From positions 10,421,001-10,485,000 of the forward strand of contig OY997594.1 of the NCBI GenBank assembly GCA_963921825.1: a DNA stretch of 64,000 nucleotides, in the 5' to 3' direction. The DNA comes from Erodium maritimum (lineage: Eukaryota > Streptophyta > Magnoliopsida > Geraniales > Geraniaceae). Positions 23,149-33,340 of this stretch are shown one piece after another. The translations under genes were made by a program, and so were the position numbers. Under the pieces are notes generated by a model. It ran no database searches, was not told where the DNA came from, and worked only from the letters and a program-made list of their open reading frames with translations. How positions within the stretch are numbered: position 1 is the stretch's first letter; each line of letters opens with the position of its first letter.

Positions 23149-25826
23149 TGTCACGCCCCAAATCCGGTTCTTGCCCGAACTCAAGGCGTGACTAGGAATA
23201 AGTGATTAAAAGACAATAACTCAACAGTAAGTTCCTGAAAAACTCCAATAAGAACTCAAATCCACAAAATTTGGTTTAAAACATAAATAACCCTCCAGGG
23301 GTGTAATAATAATCCTCCACAAAATCTGTTCCAAACGGAAATAAAATAAAAGCGAAGTCTATATAGACACCCACACCGAGAAGCTCCCGAGCCTCTACTC
23401 CTCAATCAAGCCTGTAAACACAACAATAAACTCACAGGGGTGAGCTTGCGCTCAGTAGGGAAAACACATAACAAGGTGGACCTTAAACTCAATAAAGTCA
23501 ACAGCAAAGACAATAAGATAGTTCTTAACAACCACGAGAAAAAGTAATCCAGCCAATGCCGTGGCACATAAGGTCACCACCCTCCGATCCACATATGATG
23601 TGTCCTCTCGGATTTTCCCTCAAATCCAGAGGAGACGCATAACATTGAGGCGACCGGAAACAACCCTTCGGGGTGCTTATCATCGGGATTCTCAGAAACA
23701 TCTCCAAAGGATTTTATGTCCTCGGGAACCAAGGTATTACTCCCATAGGAAGCATACACTTGGGCAATTCAACAAGTACCCAATATATCATCCTACACCG
23801 GACTCCTCAACGGTGTAGGCACCAAACCGTATCAACAATAATCATTAACTCATCCTACACCGGACTCCTCAACGGTGTAGGCACCACACCGTATCAACAA
23901 TAATCAGACGACACCCGAGTAACACACTCAACCGAAACACGAAGCAGTCCAATCCCAACAACCACCAATTCACTATCACACATAGCTCACACGTCACCGT
24001 TTCACCGCATCACACAACACACGAATTACACAATTATCGTTCACTTACCAGTCTCGACCCATCGGGGCATCGATCACCTAATTGCACCGCTCGGTACAAC
24101 CAGTCATACTCGATGCTCCAAGCAATCATTTAAGGAAAACAAGCAATCATCCAAATACAGTCAACAGTCCAATACGAGTTCAATCAACCAAACATGAAAA
24201 CCTTCAAACGAGCATTCAAATATGCAGTTCAACTAGTTCCATTAGACTCTTTAGCCTATCCACTAAGCAACCAAACAATCAAGCATGTGATCCTAACACG
24301 CAACTAATCCGAGGGCTTTGCCAAGGCCACTCTACCAGACAAACAATTCCCAAGTATTGAAAGCGAGTTACACTAGTGATTGGCATCCTATTCATTCACC
24401 ACTAGACACTTCCGGTTATTAGTAATTGAAAGACAATTATTCTAGTTATTCGCATCCTATAGGCATTTCTAGGACCTTTCCGATTTTATTAGCCTAGCAT
24501 GCATACTAAGCATTTAAACGAGAAGTTAAGACCTTCCCTACCTCGGGTCTTCCTCTCCACCTTCTGATGATAAGCCCGGTGGTCACCACTCCGTTCTTCA
24601 CTCGGGTCCCGGTGTGATCCTTGCTCCTCTAGCTCGATCCCCAAAGTCTTGGACACAAAGAAACGTTAATTAGACTCCATTTAATCAGCAAGTAAGATCC
24701 ACAAAGCCCCTCCAAAGTTCAGCTCAAAACCAAGATCAACCAAGGTGAAAAATCCTCAAGGAAACCCCCACCCTGCTCGGCCACGGACCTGGTCACGGAT
24801 CCGTGACGTCAACCCTCACGGTTACCGTCACGGAGCCATGACGAGTGCCGTCACGGACTCCCTCACGGAGCCGTGACGTCGCCCGTCACGGATCCGTGGC
24901 GCACCAGGGCAGTTTCGCCCTTCTTCAACCTCCAGCTCCTTTTCTCCGAAAAACCACCTTCAATCCCCAAATTTTACCCCTTCCAACTACCAACACAGTC
25001 CAAATCCTTCAATACTCCTCTACTCATGGTAGGAATCAACAAATAAGCAAGTTTCTAATGATTCAACTAATCAAAACCAACTTAAAAGCTCCACCAAACC
25101 AAGGATTTCTCACAAAAACACAACAAAACTTCTTATCCACAACATCTCCCACCATTTCTACTCAAACCCAACAACATCTAGCAATTTCACCCAAAAACCC
25201 ATGAAAAGAGATGAAGGGAAATGAGGATTTGAGAGTTCCATTACCTCTAGAAGAGTGAGATGAAGAAGATGGTAGTGATTTTGAGGAGGGATGGCTAAAG
25301 GAAGACTTCAAGTGGCCTCTTCTTCCTTGATTTTCCTTCAAAGCTCCATGGGAGCTCTTCTCTCTTGCTCCTACTCCAAATTTCGGCTACACCAAGTAAA
25401 ATGGGTTGGTTTTGCTTTTCCAAACTCATATAATACCTAGATGTGTCAAATGACTAAAAGCCCTTGAGCTAGAATCCCTTGTACAAGCTTTTGGGAGGGT
25501 AAAAGGGTCTAAGACTACTCCCTTTTCTCTCTTTCAACCAAAAAAGGGACAAGTGTCCAAATAGGTTATTTACTTTTCCAAAATAATTTCCAGCACAATA
25601 AAATAATGCTTTTCGTCGATAAAAAGTCTCGTTTTGACCAAAATTGACTTTCTCCAACATTATACTCAAACGAAAGGAATTTCTCCCCTTAAGCCAACCG
25701 TGATGACGGCTAAGTCGTTTGGGTTCCGGAAAAGTCCCGAGTGACTTCTTGAGTCATCGGTTGACTTTCCGGTAGCAAGTCAAACTGCTTGAAAAGTCGC
25801 CGGTTCGACCGGGAGCGGGTCTTACA
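23149..25826 (-). mobile_element. Inner Ty3/gypsy-family LTR
   Basis: About 2,678 bp, starting TGTCACGCCCCAAATCCGG and ending GAGCGGGTCTTACA. It is the same family as the surrounding LTR and as the copies at 29070-31643 and 49988-52784. Immediately right of it lies internal-region sequence with a polypurine tract, so this is the 3' LTR of a mostly deleted element in minus orientation. CATAT precedes it, but no matching duplication was found on the other side, consistent with loss of the element's other end. Confidence 0.7.
23783..23910. repeat. Two-copy tandem repeat containing a CCTACACCGG/CGGTGTAGG hairpin
   Basis: A unit of about 61 bases occurs twice, each holding ATCCTACACCGGACTCC followed by AACGGTGTAGGCACC, so each unit can form a short stem. 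Related hairpins occur at matching places in the LTR copies at 30850-30980 and 50760-50890. Confidence 0.7.
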
Positions 25827-25947
25827 ATCTACCCCCTTTAAAGAAATTTCGTCCTCGAAATTAAAAACAAGGTACCTCAATGTCGAACAGGTGGGGATAC
25901 TTCACGCGGATCTCATCCTCGCGCTCCCAGGTGGACCCTGCTCTCAT
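25827..25947 (-). pseudogene. C-terminal end of a Ty3/gypsy polyprotein plus polypurine tract
   Basis: On the minus strand this fragment encodes TWEREDEIRVKYPHLF and then a stop, the characteristic last residues of chromovirus (Tekay/Del-like) gypsy polyproteins. A purine tract, AAAGGGGGTAGAT, follows and abuts the LTR end at 25826. It is the only internal-domain remnant of this family in the window and assigns the LTR family to Ty3/gypsy. Confidence 0.75.
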
Positions 25948-26139
25948 CAGATTTTCCCTCGGTCCGGAGGAGACACATACTTCGGAGCACCGGAAACCAT
26001 CCCATAGGGATGCTCCTCTTCGGTAATCTCAAAAATGCCTTCAATGGACCATAGTCATAGGGAACCAAGGTAGTGCTCCCGTAGGACACACACACCCTTG
26101 GGTGAAACCTCAGAAACCATCTCTCATGAAGTAATCCCA

Positions 26140-26365
26140 TCAATATCCCGTAGGATCTGCCGAGCCATAGGCTCCTAAATCTATCAATATCCCGTAGGAT
26201 CTGCCGAGCTCTCAGGCTCCAATAATCACTCAATATCCCGTAGGATCTGCCGAGCCATAGGCTCCTCACGTCACTCAATATCCCGCAGGATCTGCCGAGC
26301 CATAGGCTCCTCACATCACTCAATATCCCGTAAGATTTGCCGAGCCATAGGCTCCTCACATCACT
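26140..26365. repeat. Tandem repeat of about 45-60 bp, five copies
   Basis: The core CAATATCCCGTAGGATCTGC followed by CGAGCCATAGGCTCC recurs five times with small changes, inside the outer LTR. Spacing is irregular. A homopolymer C run of about 14-16 bases lies just right of it near 26405. Confidence 0.85.
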
Positions 26366-28452
26366 CACTGTATCTGTCCAACTCCAACCACCACAACGAC
26401 ACCGGATTACCACCCCCCCCCCCCCGGTGTAGTATCGAACCAAACAAACAAACAAACAACCATTCAAGAATCATATTAACCAAACACTAAATGCATCCAA
26501 CAATGACCCTTCTCAAATCACACCTTCATCACAACAAAGACACCCAATAACACTCCATACTTACCGTATACTTACCTGTCACGAACCAGCGATACATCGA
26601 TCACCTGATTGTACCCCTTGGTATAACCAGTCATACTCGATCATCCGTTCAACCAACAATTATATCATCACCATCACGCAATCAACCAAGTAAGCATTCA
26701 ACCAATCAACCATCATGTGAATGATCAATTAAGCATTCAATCATATAAGCTAATTAGTTTCATTAGACTCTTAGTTGTCCTAGCACCGAGCAACCAAGCA
26801 TGTGAACCTAGCACACAACTAATCCGAGAGCTCTTCACAGCCTCTCTACCAGTAAATCAATTCCCCAATATTGAAAGCGAATTACACTAGTTATCTTCAT
26901 CCTAAACATGCATTCTAGACACTTCGGGTTATTAGTAATTGAAAGACGATTATTCTAGTTATTCGCATCCTATAGGAAATTCTAGGACCTTTCCAATTTT
27001 ATTAACCTAACATGCATACTAAGCGTTTAATTAAGAAGTTAAGACTTTCCCTACCTCTTGGTAAACCTCTAAAACTCTGTTGACAACTCGGTGGCCACAA
27101 CTCCGTCCTTCACACGGGTTCCGGCGTGATTCTTCGTTCTCCAAGCTCTAGTCCAAGTTCTTCCTTCTTTCCTTGCTCGGTACCACGGTCTTAGACCACC
27201 ATAAGACCAAAGTTAATAACTCAACGATGTTCTTATCCCCAAAATACATAACATCACTCAAATAATGGAAATAAGGTTTGAAGAAATGATTTAAGAATCG
27301 AAAAGGGCTAAAAGGAAGGGTTTTGGGTTCTGGGGGTCTGATCCGGAACGCCATACGGACCGTGTGGCTAGCCGTGCCGGAACCTGGCACGGACCGTGTC
27401 ACAGTCCGGCCCGGTAGCTAGCACGGACCGCGTCACAGACCGGCCCGGAGTGCGACAAGGACCGTGTGAGGTACCATGCCAGACTCCCGTCCGTTCCGTG
27501 CCGCGTGCCGTGTCGGTACCAGGCCCTTCCGTGCGGCCTACCGTGCCGGCACCTGGCCTGGTCCGGGTCACGTTCCGCGCCAAACCTGACCAGTCCCTTC
27601 CCCTTTCTTCCCCAACTCGAGTTTCACGAAAATCACCATTAAAACCCCATTTCCAAGTCCTCTCAACTCCAAAATATTCATCCAAGGTGACCCAACATCA
27701 ACACCCTCAATGGGTTCATCAAAACTTCAACCAAAACACAATCCAAACATCCTACTTCACTACTTCTTCTCCAAGCAACACCCACAAAGCTAGTTCTTCA
27801 ACTTTGAACCAAAAACCCACAAAACCCAAAGATTGAAAGTGGATGAAATGGAGAGTTAAGAGCATCCATACCTCTAGGATTGGGAGATGAAGAAGATGAG
27901 AGGAAAATGGAGGCAAAGGACTACAAACTAGCTCCAAAATCCAAGCTTTCTTCACTTTCTTCTTCCTCAAGAAATGAGCTCTCCCCTCTCTCTCTCCTTG
28001 TGATTTTAGGCTACAACAATAGAGAGTGAGCTGATTTGTGTGCTCATGTTGCTTTAAATGACCTATTTTGTATAAATACCGAAAAGCCCTTAAGGTCCGA
28101 TCCCTTCAAGGGTAAGTTGGGAGGGTATAAGAGTCATTTGAAGCTCCTTTTTCATCCTCCAATCCAAATATTATAAGTGTCAAGTGGGGTCACTTCCACT
28201 TGAATAATTTCCATCTTTCCAAGATTTTATCGGAAATTAACCGATATAAGGTCCAAGTTTGACCGAAATTTGACCTAACCAAAATTACAGTCAAACTGGA
28301 GGAAATGGCCCAACTAAGCTAACTGTGATGACGGCTAAGCTTTTTGGGCCCCGAAAAGGTCCCGAATGACTTCCTGAGTCATCGGTTGACTTTTCCGGTC
28401 GAAAGTCAAACTTGTCTAGAATTCACCGGTTCGACCGGGAGCGGTTCTTACA

Positions 28453-28515
28453 CTTATAGTGCCCGATTTCTTTAAAGATGATGACGGAGATATAGGATGT
28501 GATGAAAATATGGCT
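28453..28515 (+). pseudogene. Copia-type gag pseudogene, 3' part
   Basis: This continues the gag frame cut at 22562. After the second CTTAT copy the frame reads VPDFFKDDDGDIG, matching the DFF-containing end of gag-only copia elements. The exact border with the adjoining Harbinger element is near 28515 but not certain. Confidence 0.55.
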
Positions 28516-29069
28516 AGAACTTGTTTTTCCTGTATTCCATTTGTCCTTGTTCGTATTGGTCGAATTCATACTCTAAAATTATGTTGTGTAGAATGATACA
28601 TGTGTGCATGATATCATTCAAAGCAACCATGTTCCAAAGACAAGCGGGCTGAGATATTATGCGCCACCGTGCTTGGAGGACTCCAAAAGCTCATTCAACA
28701 TCTTTCCGGCAATCTTCTCGGACTTTTCCCAACAATTTGTGTTTGCGTGTACCGGGATGGCGAATGGACTTCAAGAACCGACTATACAGTGGGTAAATGC
28801 AGTCAACCAAATAATAAAGTCGGTTGTAGCGATGCCCGTTGACCTCGAACTCCACCACAAAGTCACGGTCGCCAAGAGCGTCTTTGAATAAGTGGCCAAC
28901 GTTGATGTCATTGTTCGAGCCAACCATTCCGAAATACAAAACCCAAAACCACAAATCATTGGACGCTACAACTTCTAGCATTATGAGTGGACGACCGTGT
29001 TGATTTCTCTGGCCAAAGTAGCCTTGCATCGCGGTTGGAAAATTCTTCCACTCCCTACGCATGGAGTCA

Positions 29070-31643
29070 TGTAAGAACCGCCCCCGGTCGAACCGGTGAT
29101 TTTTTGCGAAAGTTGACTTTCCGCCGGAAAAGTCAACCGATTACTCCGGGAGTCATTCGGGACCTTTCCGGGACCCAAAAAGCTTAGTCGTCGTTACGGT
29201 TAGCTTAGTTGGGTCGTTTCCTTTCAAACAGCTGTATTTGTGGAAAAGTCAACCCGAGGTCGATTTCGGTCAAATCAAGAGTCTTAAGGATTAAATTTAA
29301 TGTGCTGGATTTTATTAAGAATGGAAGTGGACCCCACATGGACACTTTTCCATGGTGGCTTGGAGGAGAAGAAATGGGTCTAGAAAGACCCATTTACCCT
29401 TAGTTGGACCAAAATGGATGAAGGAAGCTAGAAGGGCAAAAGGGGAAATTCTCAACTAGGTTTAAAGCAACATTTGGCAAATATTTCAGCCACTTTTGTT
29501 GTTAGACGAAATTTAGAGAGAGAGAGCAAAGGGAGAGAAGCCATGGAAGCTTGAAGAAGAAGAAAGAGAGAAAAGAGAGAACTTTGGGGTCATTTCTTCA
29601 CCAAAAGCTTGGATTCTTCTATTTTCTTCTTCTATTCTCCATTTCTAAGGTAAATCTTCAATCCAATCTCTTTTTTGTTGAAGTTGTGTTGTGGGTTTGG
29701 GTAGAACAATGCATTAACTAGATGGGTTTCCATGGAATTAGGGTTTTTGATGTTCAAGAGGATGATAGATGGAGAAAAGTAGATTTGATTGATGAAATCT
29801 CTTGGGTTTATATGGTTTTGATGAAACCCATTTGGATTATTGAAGTATTGAGGTTTATGGGACTGATTTGGAGGTTTTTGTGGATAAAAATGGAGTTTTG
29901 AGGGTTTATTTTCGGGGAAGAAGAAGCTGGAGGAAGAAGAAGGCGGAACAGTCAGACCCGTCACGGATCCGTAACGGGCACCGTGACGGAACGCGTCACG
30001 GCTCCGTGACGGCACACGTCACGGTTCCGTGACGTCACTTGTGACGGGAAGCATCACGGTTCCGTGACCCGAACCGTCACGGAGTCCGTTAAGGCTCCGT
30101 GACCCGAACCGTGGTAGATCAAATTTGGGCCTTTTGGGCCCCATTTTGGTGTTTTTCAAGTAATTAGGAAGGTTATCTATAATCGAGCCTTTTGGGCCCC
30201 GAATTGAGAATGTTTTATCTCTAAAACCACTTTTGAATTAACATTAATTCCCGGATGCTTTGTAATCTTAGACGTTGGACCCGAGCTCGGCGGAGGAGGC
30301 TTTTGGGTATCTTGAAGTGACTAAGCGTTTGGAAAGCGATCGAGGTAGGGAAAGTAGCGAATACCGGTTTAATTGCGGAAAGTTACTAGTATGCATATAG
30401 GTTGCGAATACTTGATATAATGATAGAATTGCATGTAGGATGTGAGGAACGAGTGAAATGAGGGATAGCTTACGAGCCATGTCGAGCCGTAAGTTTGGGA
30501 ATTGGCGTGCTGTAGAAATGCATGTGGGTCATGTTGAGCCCTTAGGGTTGTGTGTTGGTTATAATGCCATGATCGATGATTGTGATGCTTGATATGTGGT
30601 CTATCCGCTGTTAAATTGAGGATCATGATATGGTATGCTCAGCGTAGTATGTTGGTATGTTATGACGAGTGTGATATGTTTGGTATGATGTGAACCGATG
30701 CTTTGCGATATGATCGGGTGAGTGATAGACCAGTGTGATGTACTCGGTAAGATTGTTTGGTTGGTATGTTGTTAGCTGAACTATGGCTTGTGATGTGTGA
30801 GACTCTCTTGATGTATGTTCCAAGACGAGGTATTCTGGAGTGATACCTACATCGAGGGAGGTTCCGGTGTAGGGTATCTAGGCCGAGAATGTGTCCCACG
30901 TACGCGGTCCCCCGAGTTGAGGTTCCGGTATGATACCTACATCGAGGGGGTATGCCGGTGTAGGGTATCCAGGCCGAGGATGGTGTGATTCGTGCCCCGA
31001 TGTTGTGTGGTCCGACATGATATATTGTGAGTTATACCCCGATGCTGTGTGGTCCGGGAAGATATCTAGACCGATGATGTGTGATCAGGTACGATATGGT
31101 TGAGTTGGGTTGTGGAAGCCGGTGACGTTGGGGACTGTTGTACGAGACGTGTGGTTGTTTTACTGTGGGATGTGTGATTGATGATGGGATAAGTGATGTG
31201 ATTCGAGTGTGGTATTGGCCATGCAAGTATGTTTGTGATTATGTGTTTTCCGTGGACGTCGTTAGTGTTGTGCCTTGCTAGTAGCCCTAATTGGACGATT
31301 ACTCGTGGTGGTGAGCGGATACTCATCATCTTAACTACTTTTCCTACTGAGCGAAAGATCACCCATTTACTTTACTGTGCTACAGGTCTTGAGCGGGATA
31401 TGGTCTAGCGGAATTCTCGGAAATTGGGAGCTAGCGAGGGTCTTAGGCAAGTGGTCTAGAGACGTACTTTTTATGTTGCACTAAACATTTTTATTACTGG
31501 ATTTTCGAGCTGTTGACTCGCTTTATCAGATTGTTGGTCTCGGATTATTATTTTAGAACTTATTTCTTTTAAAAACCGTTTTATTTATTATTGTTCTTAG
31601 TTCACGTCTCGAGTCCGGTCAAAACCGGATTTGGGGCGTGACA
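29070..31643 (+). mobile_element. Solo LTR of the Ty3/gypsy family, TSD AGTCA
   Basis: A 2,574-bp unit beginning TGTAAGAACCGCCCCCGG and ending CCGGATTTGGGGCGTGACA, with AGTCA at both 29065-29069 and 31644-31648. No internal retrotransposon sequence is present, so it is a solo LTR formed by recombination between LTRs. It interrupts the Harbinger transposase. It is the cleanest full-length copy of this LTR family in the window and serves as a reference for the others. Confidence 0.9.
29950..30115. repeat. CACGG/CCGTG palindromic cluster in the solo LTR
   Basis: About a dozen short units of the form CACGGnTCCGTGAC, several joined as TGACGTCA, lie head to tail in about 165 bases. Equivalent clusters are at 24781-24899 in the inner LTR, about 27345-27590 in the outer LTR and, more decayed, about 51630-51700. 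Confidence 0.75.
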
Positions 31644-32540
31644 AGTCAAGACTCCCAATCATGTTGGGGAATCCTCGCTTGTAACCCGATTTCAGTAATC
31701 GGGTCAACTCCTTTGCAGTTAGTTTACGCTCGTACTCATCCATAAATACCTCAACAACGGCCTTGTAAAAATGTCGTACACATTTGAGTATGGTATTTAC
31801 CCCTAGTCGGAGGGTTTTGTACGCTAGCATTCATATCGTGGCGCTGCATTTTTTGGCGGTGATAACCCCATGCGTCTGAAAGCGTCTGAACGAAGTAATT
31901 GTCATGCTCCGCTACCTTCTCTATCACCGGAATAAAAAGTGGTCGACTCATACGGAATCGATGCCTAAACATCTTTGGGCCATAGTTGGCGTTCTCGACA
32001 AAATAATCCCGCATCATTGGATCGTGGCTTCGGCATGACCCCAATTAATTTCTCTTGGGGAAGGTTCCCCACTTTCGACCCTTCACCTTATTGCGTCGAT
32101 CGTTGGCATTTCTCTCTCTATCTCTCTTTCAGCCCTTTGCTGGATTCGTTCCTCCATTGTAGGAATGTTGGCTTCGTACTCATCTATAGCTCGAAGGAAC
32201 TGACTTTGTGGGAGATGATTTTTTGGAGAGAAAATTGAGCAACATGTAGAAAATATTGGCAGTTTGATGAATGAGATGGGGGTATTTATGGACAGGGAAA
32301 AATAAATTTTGAGGGTTAAAATATGATATTTTTTAATTAAAAAAAAAATATTACCATTTCGGATCGTTGGAGCCAACGGTCAGATTTTTTTCCACCTTCA
32401 CGCCACACGGTGCTTCCCCATTGAATGGCCGACGAACCATTAATAGCGGCTCCCGGTTCACGTTTGTGAACCGCAAGTCGCGACTCGCGGTTACGACTCG
32501 TGGTTTAATGAACCGAAATCGTACGCCACACATGCTCTTA

Positions 32541-33340
32541 CGGTTCACGACCCACTAAACCACGAATCACAAACCAGTGTGCGACTTACAATTCACGACT
32601 CATTAAACCACGAGTCGCAAATCAGCGTGCGACTTACGATCACAACTCACTAAACCACGAGTCGTAACCGCGGGTCGCATCGCATAGTAAGTCACAACGA
32701 TGGAGTTGATCTAATTCATTCACTCCTGACATTCAGCATTGAAAATTGAAAACCATTGAAAACCCATCGATCAGAATCTATAGTCCAAGTTATTCCGTAT
32801 TCACTAAAACAAAGGGAGAAACTCAGCATACAAAACCAGCCATCAACCTGAATCAACAGTTCATATATATCGGTTATAGCACAGTTCCATCAGTGGATTA
32901 GCACAACAGTTTGTTTCCAATACATTACCGGGGCTCATCAAACATAAACAACCTTGCCAACAAAGTCCCCTTAAATAAAGATTACATCCTACACTGCTGA
33001 TCATGGCATCAGAAACATAGCCTTGTTTGTCATGGCATGCCCATGCTCTGCTGAAAAATACTGAAAAGTGAGAGCAAACTGAAGCACGCTTACACTCACA
33101 GCCATCCGTGCATTGCGAAGCTATAGCCCTTCTGCAGCATCTCTAACTCTATTTTCTCTATTCATCTTTCATTGAGCCTTATTGTATTTGTGCTCTTCTT
33201 TCACTCTAAAGCATTCATGCTTTTCTTTTCTCCCTCACATTTTTGTGTTTTTTTCCAACTTTGTGGACGCAGCAAAGAACAGTTGAGCTTCACTTTTAGA
33301 AAGGTTGAAGTATCATGGTTATTAGTCATATAACTTGATA
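32541..33340. other. Repeat-rich spacer and 3' flank of the DUF789 gene
   Basis: Positions 32547-32690 are a tandem repeat of 47-48 bases, nearly three copies, built on CGACTCATTAAACCACGAG and GTGCGACTTACGATC-like halves. An inverted version of the same motif (ACTCGTGGTTTAATGAACCG) lies at 32495-32515 inside the Harbinger end. The rest is AT-rich and should include the 3' UTR of the minus-strand gene. No further gene is seen. Confidence 0.6.

Larger units (their letters stand above)
22563..28452 (-). mobile_element. Ty3/gypsy-family LTR insertion with TSD CTTAT, interrupted by a second LTR
   Basis: The unit starts TGTCACGCCCCAAATCCGG and ends CCGGGAGCGGTTCTTACA. CTTAT flanks it exactly at 22558-22562 and 28453-28457, so it entered as one piece. 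On the coding (minus) strand it reads TGTAAGAACC to GTGACA, the TG...CA ends of an LTR. Part of the same LTR type lies at 22563-23148 and the rest at about 25950-28452; between them is a younger related LTR and a scrap of internal sequence. The outer unit is best read as a solo LTR hit by a later insertion and rearrangement. Confidence 0.75.
28530..32244 (-). pseudogene. PIF/Harbinger transposase pseudogene, interrupted
   Basis: Read on the minus strand, the pieces appear in the order of a Harbinger DDE transposase. First come RAIDEYEANIPTMEERIQQR (about 32200) and MMRDYFVENANYGPKMFRHR with FRMSRPLF (about 32000). Next is GFPNMIGSL up to the insertion at 31644. After it come REWKNFPTAMQGYFGQ, LEVVASNDLWFW, GSNNDINV and EFEVNGHRY (29062-28691). 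The C-terminal MHTCIILHN motif near 28590 is in a shifted frame. Stops and frameshifts occur in several places. Removing the solo LTR and one AGTCA copy gives a continuous MIGSLDSMRREW, so the gene was joined there when the LTR arrived. Confidence 0.8.
28516..32537 (-). mobile_element. PIF/Harbinger element, minus orientation, split by a solo LTR
   Basis: The right end is clear: CACACATGCTC followed by TTA at 32538-32540, giving a GAGCATGTGTGG terminus on the minus strand. The left end is weak; GAACTTG after CTA at about 28516 is the best candidate. Without the 2.57-kb solo LTR the element is about 1.45 kb. It carries a decayed transposase. Confidence 0.55.

Noticed and set aside
26140..26365. 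Regular repeats suggesting a CRISPR-like array
   Set aside because: Units vary in length and sequence, have no constant spacers and lie in a plant LTR.
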